Below are positions 41,650 to 51,102 of a DNA stretch of 64,000 nt, piece by piece. The DNA comes from CAVLDP01 sp963661945. Its GTDB lineage: Bacteria; Bacillota; Clostridia; Lachnospirales; Lachnospiraceae. Below the pieces are notes generated by a model. It saw only the letters and a program-made list of their open reading frames with translations. It was not told the origin of the DNA and made no database searches. Where the stretch lies: assembly GCA_963661945.1 (NCBI GenBank), contig CAVLDP010000001.1, positions 1-64,000 on the forward strand, read 5' to 3'. The translations under genes were made by a program, and so were the position numbers. Each line of letters starts with the position of its first letter. Position 1 is the stretch's first letter.

Positions 41650-43188
41650 ATGACAAGTGCAAGTATCTCGAATGTGACAGTATCTCTGAATGCATACTCC
41701 AATCTTTCTGCCAAGTCAGATGATATTTCAATTGGATTTTCATCTGTCATGAATAAGTCCATGGACTTAGGAAAGATGAAGAGTGCATCTACTACTGATA
41801 CAGATCACAGGACAGATGTTCGTGCTACTGCCACTCAAAAGTCAGATGAGAGTGCTTCTACGGATGAAACCTATGCGATTGATTCTGGCAGAAAAGATTT
41901 GGTGAAGACGGTTTCTGATAAGACTGATCTTGATGAGTCTGAGATGGAGACATTGACAGAAGAGGTTTCAGAGTTCTCTGAGAATGTTATTCAGACTATC
42001 GCAAAGGAACTTGATTTATCCGAAGAGGATGTTACAGCTGCAATGGAAACGCTTGGGCTTACAGCGCTGGATCTTATTAATCCTAAGAATATGGTGAGCC
42101 TCATTTCAACACTTACCGAATCTACGGATGCGGTATCCATGCTTATGAGTGATTCATTTCATAACATTATGAATAGTGTAAATGAAATGGTAGGTTCACT
42201 TTCAGAAAGCACAGGGATGGATATCTCGACAATTGTAGAATTACTCACACCTGTAGAGGAAGAGCCTGTTGATCCGATGATGAACCTTGTGCCTTCTGTT
42301 GAGAATCTCAAGGATGGTACAGAATTTGCTGATGCCAAATCTGATATTTCTATTCCACAGGATGTAGAAATCGATGAAGAGATGGCTGTGAAGCCAGACG
42401 AAAGCGTAGAACCTACCACAGAAGAGCTTCCATTAGATGTATTAGAGAGCCATACAGCTAATAAGAATCTAGATAAGAAGGGTTCTTTGGATGGTATCAT
42501 TTCTAATGCTGAGGGAGAATCAGAGGATACTACTCTTTCAGAAGGTAAGATTACTTCGGTTAAGGAGAATCCGACAGCAGATGACTTCAAGGAATTCTTA
42601 GATGATGATTCTAATTACGGCAGTAACATGCAGCAGACGGTAACAAATGAATCTACTTCGACTATTGAGGTAGAATCAGTGAACCAGACATTTTCTTATT
42701 CGGAGATTGATCCAGAAGAGCTGATTAATCAGATCGTTGAGAGGGCTCGCGTTACAATCGATGAGGAAGTTAGCACCATGGAGATGGAATTAAATCCTGA
42801 ACATCTGGGCAAGCTATTTATGGAGGTGTCATCCGATAAGGAAGGCAATGTCACGGCCAAGATTTTCACTGAGAATGAGAATGTCAAGAGCGCTCTGGAA
42901 GGACAGCTGAATCTTCTTATGGATAAGCTGAATGTGCAGGGAAGTAAGGTACAAGCGATTGAGGTTTCTGTTGGAACGCATGAGTTTGAGGAGAATCTCG
43001 AAAGTGATCAGGCAAGCTTAAATGAGCGGGAAGCTTCAGAAGATCAGCAGAGAGATGGACAGAGGAGCCGGCCGAGAAATATGAATCTCAATAGTTTAGA
43101 TGAGCTTCAAGGCCTCATGACAGAGGAAGAGGAGCTTGCTTACAAGCTAATGAGAGACAATGGCAACACTGTGAATTTAACGGCATAA
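41650..43188 (+). CDS. fliK: Flagellar hook-length control protein FliK
   Basis: The 512-residue protein is low-complexity and Ser/Thr/Asp/Glu-rich through about residue 350. It ends in a compact domain with MEMELNPEHLGKLFMEVSSD and NVQGSKVQAIEVSV, the FliK C-terminal domain that switches export specificity at FlhB once the hook is long enough. The variable ruler part is not conserved. AAGGAGGAGA precedes the ATG. The position before flgD is normal. Confidence 0.9.
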   Translation: MTSASISNVTVSLNAYSNLSAKSDDISIGFSSVMNKSMDLGKMKSASTTDTDHRTDVRATATQKSDESASTDETYAIDSGRKDLVKTVSDKTDLDESEMETLTEEVSEFSENVIQTIAKELDLSEEDVTAAMETLGLTALDLINPKNMVSLISTLTESTDAVSMLMSDSFHNIMNSVNEMVGSLSESTGMDISTIVELLTPVEEEPVDPMMNLVPSVENLKDGTEFADAKSDISIPQDVEIDEEMAVKPDESVEPTTEELPLDVLESHTANKNLDKKGSLDGIISNAEGESEDTTLSEGKITSVKENPTADDFKEFLDDDSNYGSNMQQTVTNESTSTIEVESVNQTFSYSEIDPEELINQIVERARVTIDEEVSTMEMELNPEHLGKLFMEVSSDKEGNVTAKIFTENENVKSALEGQLNLLMDKLNVQGSKVQAIEVSVGTHEFEENLESDQASLNEREASEDQQRDGQRSRPRNMNLNSLDELQGLMTEEEELAYKLMRDNGNTVNLTA

Positions 43189-43198
43189 GGAGTTTTTT

Positions 43199-43858
43199 AT
43201 GGCAATTACAGCACAAGTATCAAATGGATCAGTGGTGAGTGGAATTAACACTTCACAAATTTCTAGTGCCTCTTCATCATCCCTATCGAGCGCATCCTCA
43301 GGAAGTAGTTCGATCTATGATGAGGATATGTTCTTACAACTTCTGGTCGCTGAGATGCAGTATCAGGATCCACTGGAGCCAACGAGTAATACGGAGTATG
43401 TGTCAGAACTTGCATCCTTTACTCAGGTAGAAGCACTCCAGGCTATGCAGTCGACGGTAGATTCTCTTGGAGCAGAATCTTATGTTGGAAAATACGTAAC
43501 GATTACTGATGCTGATGGAAATGTTATCACTGGTATGGTTGATTATACGCAGGCGGATGACGATACAATATATGTATCTGTTAATGACAAGCTCTACGAG
43601 ACGCAGTATATCGACTATGTATATTCCGATGAGTATTACGAGGCCAGTATCACGTCAGTTACTTTCTCTAATATGATTGCTGCACTTCCATCTGAGAAGG
43701 AGCTTACAATTAGTGATGAGGAAAGCTTGACTGCTGCGAGAACATTGTATGATTCGCTTTCTACCTATGCGTTATCATTTATTAATGCTGATGATTATGC
43801 AACACTTCAGACACTCGAGGCAAAGATGGAATCTCTAAAGGAAGCTGCATCAGAATAG
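43199..43858 (+). CDS. flgD: Hook assembly protein FlgD
   Basis: The 219-residue protein caps the growing hook. After a Ser-rich start, DEDMFLQLLVAEMQYQDPLEP and EYVSELASFTQVEALQAM (about 40-80) form the conserved FlgD N-terminal region. A short beta domain follows. It lacks the long C-terminal FlgD-Ig domains seen in some species. It starts 10 bases after fliK. Confidence 0.94.
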   Translation: MAITAQVSNGSVVSGINTSQISSASSSSLSSASSGSSSIYDEDMFLQLLVAEMQYQDPLEPTSNTEYVSELASFTQVEALQAMQSTVDSLGAESYVGKYVTITDADGNVITGMVDYTQADDDTIYVSVNDKLYETQYIDYVYSDEYYEASITSVTFSNMIAALPSEKELTISDEESLTAARTLYDSLSTYALSFINADDYATLQTLEAKMESLKEAASE

Positions 43859-43874
43859 AAATGGAGATGAGAGC

Positions 43875-44282
43875 ATGAATACGATTGGCAATTTTACTTC
43901 CATAGAACAAATCACCAATCAATATCTGCCACAGGATAGCAAGGCTGTTTCTTCTTCCTCTGATCAAATCACTTCTTTCTCAGATATTCTGAAAAGACAG
44001 TTGACAGGTGCAAGTACAGAAGCATCTGAACTCAAATTCTCTAAGCATGCAACTCAGAGATTGGATGAGAGAAATATCTCACTTTCTGTAGAGCAGAACG
44101 AACGACTGGTATCCGGCGTTCAGAAGGCAAGTGAAAAGGGGATTAACGATTCACTTGTAATTGTAGATTCACTGGCATTCATTGTGAATGTTCCAAATCA
44201 GACTGTAGTAACAGCAATGGATCAGATGGAATCTACTGACAACAATGTATTTACTAATATTGATGGCGCGGTTATAGCATAG
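43875..44282 (+). CDS. Flagellar operon protein of TIGR02530 type
   Basis: The 135-residue protein has a variable N-terminus, then FSKHATQRLDERNISLSVEQ and a VDSLAFIVNVPNQTVVTAMD segment, which are the conserved features of the small flagellar protein (TIGR02530, flg_new) found between flgD and flgE in Firmicutes. Its precise job is unsettled; links to hook assembly have been suggested. It lies in the expected place. Confidence 0.82.
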   Translation: MNTIGNFTSIEQITNQYLPQDSKAVSSSSDQITSFSDILKRQLTGASTEASELKFSKHATQRLDERNISLSVEQNERLVSGVQKASEKGINDSLVIVDSLAFIVNVPNQTVVTAMDQMESTDNNVFTNIDGAVIA

Positions 44283-44356
44283 CTGGACCTTAGGGAAGCT
44301 ATCATCGATGACTGACAGATTCGATGTATGTTCCGCGCAAATGGAGGTCACTCATT

Positions 44357-46027
44357 ATGATGAGATCACTTTACTCTGGTGTGTCTGGACTTCGTACACA
44401 TCAGACAAAGATGGACGTTATCGGTAATAATATCGCTAACGTTAACACAGTTGCCTTCAAGTCATCCGCTGTAACATTCTCTGATATTATGTATCAGACG
44501 ACTTCGGGTGCATCTGGAGCAACAGAGACAACGGGTGGTGTTAATGCCAAGCAGATAGGTCTTGGTGTTAGTACTGCTGCAACCAAGGTTACGATTACTT
44601 CAGCAGGTGCTTCTGAGTCTACCGGTAATGCTTTTGATATCAAGCTTACAGACTCAAATTCCACCAATTTCTTTATCGTAAGTAATGGTACAGAAAATGT
44701 ATTCACAAGAGCAGGCTCTTTCTACATTGATGGAAATGGTAACCTGGCAATGTCAAGTACAGGTTATCTGGTTCAGGGTTGGCAGGTAGATGAGTCGACA
44801 GGCTCTATCAAGAAGGATACCGTATCTGCGCTTCGTATTATGAGCGCGCTGAATCAGACATCTTCTCCGGAGGCTACAAAGAATGCCTATGTATCTGGCG
44901 TAGTTGATAAGAATGATGTTCAGGTAACCTCGGATTCAGGTTATTATATGTCACTTAGTTTCTATGATAATCTGGGTTATTCTTATACTGCTAAGTTTGC
45001 AATCCGTGGTACTGATGAATCTGGAAACAACGGTATCTATACAGTAGAGCTGGTTAACATCCTCGATGATGATAATAATGATATTCTGGCCCAGTACGTT
45101 GCTGCTGGTGGTGCGCTTTCTGATATCTTTGGTGTGGATACAGCTTCGACAGCAACGATTGATTTGGATTCGTCTGTTACTTTCTCTGGCGGCCTAATCA
45201 CAATTGGTGGTACCCAGTACACACCTTCTCAGCTTGATGTAGCATCGGATGGTAATGTATATCTGACTGGATCATCTACTGTTCTTACAACAACTGCAGC
45301 ACTTTATAATATGTCAGAATCAGCACTTACTACGAAGTATGGTGCAAATGCGACATATTCTATTAATGATACAACGGGTGCTCTTGAAGTTGCTTATACT
45401 GCAACGGTTTATGGCCTAAATTATTCTACATCAGATGGTACTTTCAAGAATGTTGGTGGAAATGGTAACAGCGTTACTATGAATCTAACCGCATTTCAGA
45501 CAATTACTGATGCCAATGGTGATAGATTATTCCCTTATTCAGATGCATTCTCTGATATCAGCGTAGATTTCTCTGGAACCAAGAACTTTGATAATGGTGG
45601 AACATCTACTGCTGGAATCGAGAAGGGTGATTCCTCTGGTACTCAGGGCGTAGGTAAGGCACTTGGTACAATGACTGGCGTTACCGTAAGTAATAATGGT
45701 GAGATTTATGGCTCATATTCGAATGGTAATACAGTGCTCTTAGGCCAGATTGCTGTTGCTCAGTTCTCTAATGCATCAGGTCTTGAGAGTATCGGTAATA
45801 ACTGCTATGCAGAGACACTGAACTCTGGCGAATTCGATGGAATTGGCGTAGATGTTACAGCAGATGGTGGTAGTATGAGCACAGGACAGCTTGAAATGTC
45901 CAACGTTGACTTGTCACAGGAATTCACGTCAATGATTACTACACAGCGTGGTTTCCAGGCAAATTCACGAATTATTACAGTATCAGATTCCATGCTTGAG
46001 GAACTTACGAATCTGAAGCGTAGCTAA
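44357..46027 (+). CDS. flgE: Flagellar hook protein FlgE
   Basis: The 556-residue protein starts at ATG 44357, eight bases after GGAGGT; the alternative start at 44324 includes that site. The N-terminus MMRSLYSGVSGLRTHQTKMD and the C-terminus VDLSQEFTSMITTQRGFQAN are the paired D0 coiled-coil segments of hook proteins. The central domains are Thr/Ser/Asn-rich and variable. It is exported by the type III route. A terminator follows, so it is the last gene of the first flagellar transcript. Confidence 0.96.
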   Translation: MMRSLYSGVSGLRTHQTKMDVIGNNIANVNTVAFKSSAVTFSDIMYQTTSGASGATETTGGVNAKQIGLGVSTAATKVTITSAGASESTGNAFDIKLTDSNSTNFFIVSNGTENVFTRAGSFYIDGNGNLAMSSTGYLVQGWQVDESTGSIKKDTVSALRIMSALNQTSSPEATKNAYVSGVVDKNDVQVTSDSGYYMSLSFYDNLGYSYTAKFAIRGTDESGNNGIYTVELVNILDDDNNDILAQYVAAGGALSDIFGVDTASTATIDLDSSVTFSGGLITIGGTQYTPSQLDVASDGNVYLTGSSTVLTTTAALYNMSESALTTKYGANATYSINDTTGALEVAYTATVYGLNYSTSDGTFKNVGGNGNSVTMNLTAFQTITDANGDRLFPYSDAFSDISVDFSGTKNFDNGGTSTAGIEKGDSSGTQGVGKALGTMTGVTVSNNGEIYGSYSNGNTVLLGQIAVAQFSNASGLESIGNNCYAETLNSGEFDGIGVDVTADGGSMSTGQLEMSNVDLSQEFTSMITTQRGFQANSRIITVSDSMLEELTNLKRS

Positions 46028-46041
46028 TAAGGGCATCTAGT

Positions 46042-46067
46042 CCATGATTTACCGCTTCAAATCATGG
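46042..46067. other. Stem-loop after flgE
   Basis: CCATGATTT (46042-46050) pairs perfectly with AAATCATGG (46059-46067) around an eight-base loop. No T-run follows, so it is not a terminator. It may stabilise the flgE end of the mRNA. Confidence 0.45.
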
Positions 46068-46094
46068 AGTATTTACCTGGTTTTCAAAATGCAG

Positions 46095-46126
46095 AAGTCG
46101 GAGGCATATTATGCCTTCGGCTTTTT
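46095..46126 (+). terminator. Terminator between flgE and motA
   Basis: A 13-pair stem (46095-46107 with 46111-46123, two G-T wobbles) with a three-base loop runs into five T residues. It lies in the 277-base gap inside the flagellar locus and should at least weaken read-through from flgB-flgE into motA. Confidence 0.85.
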
Positions 46127-46175
46127 CTATATTTTGTAGAAATTTGATATTGGCTAGGGATTAGACAACAAAATC

Positions 46176-46204
46176 TTGACAAGTTTTTTGATAAAATGTA
46201 GACA
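46176..46204 (+). promoter_or_regulatory. Possible promoter of motA
   Basis: A perfect TTGACA (46176-46181) is followed 17 bases later by a poor minus-10 TAGACA (46199-46204). TTGATA (46188-46193) with CAATAT 18 bases on is another option. AATCTTG (46172-46178) and CAAGATT (46203-46209) form an inverted repeat around it. A promoter is expected here because a terminator precedes motA, but the exact one is unsure. Confidence 0.35.
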
Positions 46205-46304
46205 AGATTAGCAATATTTAGTAAGATTTAGTTAAAAGGTTTCATTATGCCTTTTTGGCGTTATTTTGCAATTGATTGGATTTGCAGGGGGACGGTGAGT
46301 AAAG

Positions 46305-47093
46305 TTGGATATAGCATCTTTAATCGGCCTGGTTATGGGCTTTGGTATGTTTATCTTTGGAGTTATCTCTGGTGGTGCTTCTATTAGTATCTTCATTGAT
46401 ATTCCATCCTTCATCATCACAATTGGTGGTTCTATTTCTACGGTTATTGGTTCTCAGAAGATGAATGAATTTACCGCGGGTCTGAAGGGTATGATGATTG
46501 CAATCAAGGAGCCAGCAATCGGTAATCCACAAGAGATTATTAAGAGCATCATCGATTTATCCAATGTGGCTCGTAAGGAAGGATTGCTTGCACTTGAGTC
46601 AGCAGCGGATGGTATCGAGGACGATTTCATGAAGAAAGGCATCATGCTTATCGTCGATGGTACTGACCCAGATCTTGTTCGAGCTATTATGGAGACGGAA
46701 CTTACAGGTATTGAGGACCGCCACAAGAAGACCATTGCTGGTTGGGAGAAATGGGGTGAGATGGGACCTGCTTGGGGTATGATTGGTACACTGGTTGGTC
46801 TTATCATCATGCTTCAGAACATGGAAGATGCATCCACAATTGGACCATCCATGGCCGTAGCACTTATCACTACATTGTATGGTTCTCTTATTGCAAACTG
46901 GCTTTCTGCACCTATTGCAGATAAGCTTAAGAATAATAATGCTGCTGAGATTAAGGTCAAGGAAATTGTTGTGGAAGGTCTTTTGTCTATTCAGGCTGGA
47001 GAGAATCCACGTGTTATTGAAGAGAAGCTGAAGACATTCTTGGCTCCAGCTGATCGTGCTGGTATTGGTGAAGATGCTGGCGGCGGAGAGTAG
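46305..47093 (+). CDS. motA: Flagellar stator protein MotA
   Basis: The 262-residue protein forms the proton (or sodium) channel with MotB. A TTG start at 46305 is used, since an in-frame stop lies six bases upstream and GGTGAG (46294-46299) serves as ribosome site; the family starts MD(I/L)A. Four membrane segments are visible (about 3-22, 30-48, 145-165 and 178-200). The cytoplasmic loop with FMKKGIMLIVDGTDPDLVRAIMETE contacts FliG. GPAWGMIGTLVGLIIML is typical. Confidence 0.96.
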   Translation: MDIASLIGLVMGFGMFIFGVISGGASISIFIDIPSFIITIGGSISTVIGSQKMNEFTAGLKGMMIAIKEPAIGNPQEIIKSIIDLSNVARKEGLLALESAADGIEDDFMKKGIMLIVDGTDPDLVRAIMETELTGIEDRHKKTIAGWEKWGEMGPAWGMIGTLVGLIIMLQNMEDASTIGPSMAVALITTLYGSLIANWLSAPIADKLKNNNAAEIKVKEIVVEGLLSIQAGENPRVIEEKLKTFLAPADRAGIGEDAGGGE

Positions 47094-47106
47094 GAGGAAC
47101 TAGTCT

Positions 47107-48000
47107 ATGGCTAGAGAGAAAAAAGAAGACCCACCGAAAGGGGCGCCTGCCTGGCAATCGACCTTCAGTGATCTGATGAATCTTCTTCTTTGCTTCTTCG
47201 TACTGCTTTATTCTATGTCTTCAGTAGACGAAGAGAAGATGGAGATGGTAATTCAATCTTTCCAGAATACCTTCAGTGTTCTTCCTTCTGGCGGAACATC
47301 TGTAAGTACGGTTGATGCATCTCTTATTTCATCAGGAATTTCTGCACTTGAGGAATTTGATGTCTATTTCAATGCTTCTACTGCAGAAGAAGGCGACGAA
47401 GAAAACCAAGGCAATAACGCAGATAGCGAAGAATCGAATACTGGCTCGGAAGGTCTTGCAACTGGAATTAATGATGGCAAGACAGAAGATGAAGCGGTCT
47501 CTGATGCTTATGAGGCTCAGGAATTATCTGAGAGCGAACAGATGGCGGAGGCAATTGAAGAACAGGTGGAGGCATCTGGAATTCAGGATTTGGTAGAAGT
47601 TGAATTCAATGCACAGTATGTACTTATTACATTAAATGGTGCCCTGCTTTTTGATTCGGGTGCATCAGATGTGCGTTCTGATGCTTATCCATTGATTGAC
47701 AAGCTCGGTGCAATCCTTGAGACATATTCATCGAACATGATTGAGATTGAAGGCCATACGGACAATGTTCCAATTTCTTCGTCTACCTATGAAGATAATA
47801 ATGTCCTATCAATGTACCGCGCATATCATGTGGCTGATTATCTGAGAGATACGACTTCTCTTAATCCTGCACATATTATCTCATCTGGTCGAGGAGAATA
47901 TGCACCGGTTGCTGATAATGGAACGGCGGAAGGACGAGCTAAGAATCGTCGTGTTGAGATTAAGGTATATAACTCTTACAACTCGAGCGAAGCGGAATAG
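47107..48000 (+). CDS. motB: Flagellar stator protein MotB
   Basis: The 297-residue protein has a single membrane segment (about 20-40) with the ion-binding Asp D22 in FSDLMNLLLCFFVLLYSM. A long acidic, Asn/Ser-rich stretch follows (about 95-150). The C-terminal OmpA-type peptidoglycan-binding domain contains IEGHTDNVPI and GRGEYAPVADN...KNRRVEIKV. It anchors the stator to the wall. It follows motA by 13 bases. Confidence 0.96.
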   Translation: MAREKKEDPPKGAPAWQSTFSDLMNLLLCFFVLLYSMSSVDEEKMEMVIQSFQNTFSVLPSGGTSVSTVDASLISSGISALEEFDVYFNASTAEEGDEENQGNNADSEESNTGSEGLATGINDGKTEDEAVSDAYEAQELSESEQMAEAIEEQVEASGIQDLVEVEFNAQYVLITLNGALLFDSGASDVRSDAYPLIDKLGAILETYSSNMIEIEGHTDNVPISSSTYEDNNVLSMYRAYHVADYLRDTTSLNPAHIISSGRGEYAPVADNGTAEGRAKNRRVEIKVYNSYNSSEAE

Positions 48001-48014
48001 GGGGTTTATTTATC

Positions 48015-48539
48015 ATGAAGAAAAGCTTAATATCTGTAATCACCTTGGCTCTATGCCTGGTGAATCTTGTGTTGACTGCGGTTCTTGCTATTGCTGTCAT
48101 TCCTAGTGCGAATCAGGCAAATGAGTTAATCACCAAGGTCGCGGCAGCAATTGATCTAGAACTTGCATCAGGAGATACAGTTTCTGCAAATAGTGATTAT
48201 TCTATTGATCAGATTGAGGTATATGATATCGCAGATTCTATGACAATCAATCTGAAGAAGGGTGCAGATGGTACCCAGCATTATGCAGTTGTTACTGTAA
48301 CGCTTTCTATTAATACGGCAAGCGAAGATTATGAGACTTATGGAACCGCTACAGCTCTTGATGGCAAGGTTTCATTGATTAAGACTACGATTAATGATGT
48401 TGTAAGCTCTTATACTCTCGAAGAGATTCAGGAGAATCAGCAGGCTGTGCTTGATGACGTGTTAGAGCAGCTTCAGACTATGTATGGTGGAAGTGACTTC
48501 CTGATTTCTGTTGGTTTCTCAAGCGCAACATTCCAGTAG
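48015..48539 (+). CDS. fliL: Flagellar basal-body protein FliL
   Basis: The 174-residue protein has an N-terminal membrane segment (about 5-28) and an extracytoplasmic domain ending in EEIQENQQAVLDDVLEQLQTMYG, close to the FliL family layout. FliL surrounds the stator and supports torque. It sits between motB and fliM as in other clostridia. GGGGG precedes the ATG. Confidence 0.85.
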   Translation: MKKSLISVITLALCLVNLVLTAVLAIAVIPSANQANELITKVAAAIDLELASGDTVSANSDYSIDQIEVYDIADSMTINLKKGADGTQHYAVVTVTLSINTASEDYETYGTATALDGKVSLIKTTINDVVSSYTLEEIQENQQAVLDDVLEQLQTMYGGSDFLISVGFSSATFQ

Positions 48540-48576
48540 ACGATATTTATTTTTGCATGACAGGTGGTGAGAACCC

Positions 48577-49566
48577 ATGAGTGATGTGCTCTCTCAGAGC
48601 GAGATTGACAACCTGCTACAAGCTCTTAATAGCGGTGAAGTCGATGTCGAAGAGATGAAGAAGAGCAGTGAAAATCAAATCAAAGAATATGATTTCGCTA
48701 GACCTTCCAAGTTTTCCAAGGAACATCTTCGAACACTCGAGATTATATTTGAACATTACGGCAGACTTCTATCAACGAATCTTCCTGTATACCTTCGTAA
48801 GAATATTCAGGTTGAAGTGATGAATTCAGAGGCTGTTACATATATGGAATTCTCCAATGCCTTATCGAATCCGGTCTTACTTGGAGTTGTCGATTTTGCT
48901 CCACTTGAGGGCAATATCATCATGGAGATGGCGACTAATCTAGGCTATGCAATCGTAGATCGTATGCTTGGTGGTCTTGGAGAACCACTGGATAAGACCC
49001 GTGAATTCTCAGAGATTGAGTTACTTATTATTGAGAGGGTAATGATTTCCTGCGTAGAGCTTCTTCGGGAGCCTTGGCAGAATGTTGTGGATATTAATCC
49101 TCGACTAGAGAGAATCGAGACGAATTCTCAGTTTGCACAGATTATTTCACCTAGTGAGATGATTGCAATTGTCACAATTAATATTAAGGTCGGAGATGTT
49201 GAAGGCTTGATGAATGTCTGTCTTCCATATATCACCTTAGAGCCTGTGATGGAGAAGTTAAATACCAAATTCTGGTACTCCAATATGGCGGAGAAGGAAG
49301 GATTAGTATATGCAGATACGATTGAACATCTCATTTCTAAGTCGGTTATTCCGGTTCGAGTAATACTCGGACAGAGTATTGTTAATGTAAGTGATTTCGC
49401 ATCCCTACAAGTTGGCGATATTGTTAAGCTTGATTCCAAGGTGAATCAGGAACTTGATGTGTATGTAGGGGACATCAAGAAGTTTACTGCAATGCCTGGT
49501 GCTTCAGGCAAGAATTATGCGGTACAGGTTACTTCAATAATTAGGGAGGATAGAGAAGATGAGTGA
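48577..49566 (+). CDS. fliM: Flagellar motor switch protein FliM
   Basis: The 329-residue protein opens with the CheY-binding peptide MSDVLSQSEIDNLLQAL. It is followed by the CheC-like middle domain (about 45-230) and a FliN-like C-terminal domain. EYDFARPSKFSKEHLRTLEI is the FliM hallmark. It binds phosphorylated CheY and changes rotation. Its stop overlaps the fliY start by eight bases. Confidence 0.97.
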   Translation: MSDVLSQSEIDNLLQALNSGEVDVEEMKKSSENQIKEYDFARPSKFSKEHLRTLEIIFEHYGRLLSTNLPVYLRKNIQVEVMNSEAVTYMEFSNALSNPVLLGVVDFAPLEGNIIMEMATNLGYAIVDRMLGGLGEPLDKTREFSEIELLIIERVMISCVELLREPWQNVVDINPRLERIETNSQFAQIISPSEMIAIVTINIKVGDVEGLMNVCLPYITLEPVMEKLNTKFWYSNMAEKEGLVYADTIEHLISKSVIPVRVILGQSIVNVSDFASLQVGDIVKLDSKVNQELDVYVGDIKKFTAMPGASGKNYAVQVTSIIREDREDE

Positions 49567-50716
49567 TGGGGCTTTATCCCAGGAAGAGATCAATGCTTTG
49601 ATCAATGGCACAGCGAGTGCTGATGCACCGACATCTACCGGTGGAACACTTCTCGCTCCAGAAGAAGTTGACACCATTGGGGAGATTGCAAACATCTGCA
49701 TGGGTACAGCTGCAACAGCATTATTCTCTTTGGTCAATAAGAAGGTTGAGATTTCTACTCCTATTGTTTCTACATCTACATGGGATGAAATTGTAGCCCA
49801 ATACGAGAAGCCTTGTGTGTTGATTCGAATTGGCTACACAAAGGGACTTGATGGCAGTAATGTACTTGTTCTTAGAGAGAGCGATGTCAAAGTAATTACT
49901 GACCTTATGATGGGTGGAGATGGCACGAATATAGATGGAGAGATTGGAGAGATTCATCTTTCTGCAATTAGTGAGGCCATGAATCAGATGATGGGATCAT
50001 CTGCGACATCCCTTTCATCTATGCTGAATATGGTGGTGGATATTAGCCCACCATCTTCAAATTTGATTAATCCACAGGATTCAGCAGATGGTTCTTCAAT
50101 CGATGATTTCCTGACTGGGGATTTTGTACAGATTGAATTCCGTCTTCAGATTGGCGATTTGGTGGATTCGAAGCTGATGCAGCTCTATCCAGTATCTCTC
50201 GTTCAGGATATGTGCAAGTCAATCACTAAGAACATGGAAGATGATTCTAAGTCGACAGTAGATGACGATGCATTTGGCGCTGGAACTCCAGCGCCGGCGC
50301 CAGCACCAGCACCAGCACCGGCTCCAGCAGCCGCACCAGCTCCAGCAGCCGCACCTCAGATGGCGCCTCAGATGGCTCCGCAGATGATGCAGCAGCCTAT
50401 GATGATGCAGCCACAGCCACAGGTGAATGTTCAGCCGGCACAGTTCCAGCCGTTGACTGGCGGATATGGAGTGCCGTATCAGCCTGAGAATATCGATCTG
50501 ATTATGGATGTTCCGCTGGAAGTTACTGTAGAACTTGGCAGAACCCATAAATCAATTCAAGACATTTTAGATTTTGCACCTGGAACAATTATTGAACTAA
50601 ATAAGATTGCTGGTGAGCCTATTGACGTTCTTGTGAATGGCAAGTATGTAGCCAAGGGAGAGGTAGTTGTTATCGAGGAATCTTTTGGTATTAGAATTAC
50701 GGAGATTATGAACTAG
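49559..50716 (+). CDS. fliY: Flagellar switch phosphatase FliY (FliN-type)
   Basis: The 385-residue protein combines a short FliM-like N-terminus (DGALSQEEINALI), a CheC-type phosphatase domain with two E-x-x-N sites (near residues 43 and 140), an Ala/Pro-rich linker (about 243-300), and a C-terminal FliN domain (VPLEVTVELGRTHKSI). It is both part of the C-ring and a phosphatase of CheY-P, as in Bacillus. The linker is unusually rich in Pro, Ala, Met and Gln. Confidence 0.95.
   Translation: MSDGALSQEEINALINGTASADAPTSTGGTLLAPEEVDTIGEIANICMGTAATALFSLVNKKVEISTPIVSTSTWDEIVAQYEKPCVLIRIGYTKGLDGSNVLVLRESDVKVITDLMMGGDGTNIDGEIGEIHLSAISEAMNQMMGSSATSLSSMLNMVVDISPPSSNLINPQDSADGSSIDDFLTGDFVQIEFRLQIGDLVDSKLMQLYPVSLVQDMCKSITKNMEDDSKSTVDDDAFGAGTPAPAPAPAPAPAPAAAPAPAAAPQMAPQMAPQMMQQPMMMQPQPQVNVQPAQFQPLTGGYGVPYQPENIDLIMDVPLEVTVELGRTHKSIQDILDFAPGTIIELNKIAGEPIDVLVNGKYVAKGEVVVIEESFGIRITEIMN
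50287..50400 (+). repeat. GC-rich Pro/Ala repeat in fliY
   Basis: Imperfect repeats of a GCxCCAG-type unit encode alternating Pro and Ala and then QMAPQM units. GC content is visibly higher than the surroundings. It forms the flexible linker between the phosphatase and FliN domains of FliY. Confidence 0.75.
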
Positions 50717-50737
50717 TATATTGGAGAAGCTATAGAT

Positions 50738-51100
50738 ATGTCTAAGAATATTATGATATGTGATGATGCAGCATTTATGCGCATGATGATAAAGGATATT
50801 CTTACCAAGAATGGCTACGATGTGATTGCTGAGGCTGTAAATGGTGCAGAGGCAGTCGCCTTATATGATGAGCACAAGCCTGATCTTGTTTTAATGGATA
50901 TTACAATGCCAGAGATGGATGGGATACAGGCGCTTAAGACGATTCGTCAGCATGACAATACAGCGACTGTGATTATGTGTTCTGCCATGGGGCAACAAGC
51001 TATGGTAATTGAAGCAATTCAGAATGGCGCCAAGGATTTTGTCGTTAAACCATTTCAGGCAGAACGCGTGCTTGAAGCAGTAAAGAAGGTGCTAGGTTAG
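50738..51100 (+). CDS. cheY: Chemotaxis response regulator CheY
   Basis: The 120-residue single receiver domain has the acidic pair near residues 9-10 (MICDDAAFMR), the phospho-acceptor Asp in LVLMDITMPEMDG (about residue 53), a Thr/Ser switch (IMCSAMG) and the Lys in FVVKPFQ. It is phosphorylated by CheA, binds FliM and is dephosphorylated by FliY or CheC. It sits between fliY and fliO, as in Bacillus. Confidence 0.96.
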   Translation: MSKNIMICDDAAFMRMMIKDILTKNGYDVIAEAVNGAEAVALYDEHKPDLVLMDITMPEMDGIQALKTIRQHDNTATVIMCSAMGQQAMVIEAIQNGAKDFVVKPFQAERVLEAVKKVLG

Positions 51101-51102
51101 AT

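Noticed and set aside
46042..46067. A c-di-GMP riboswitch after flgE
   Set aside because: Only a single stem-loop is present; the multi-helix architecture and conserved loops of that riboswitch are absent.
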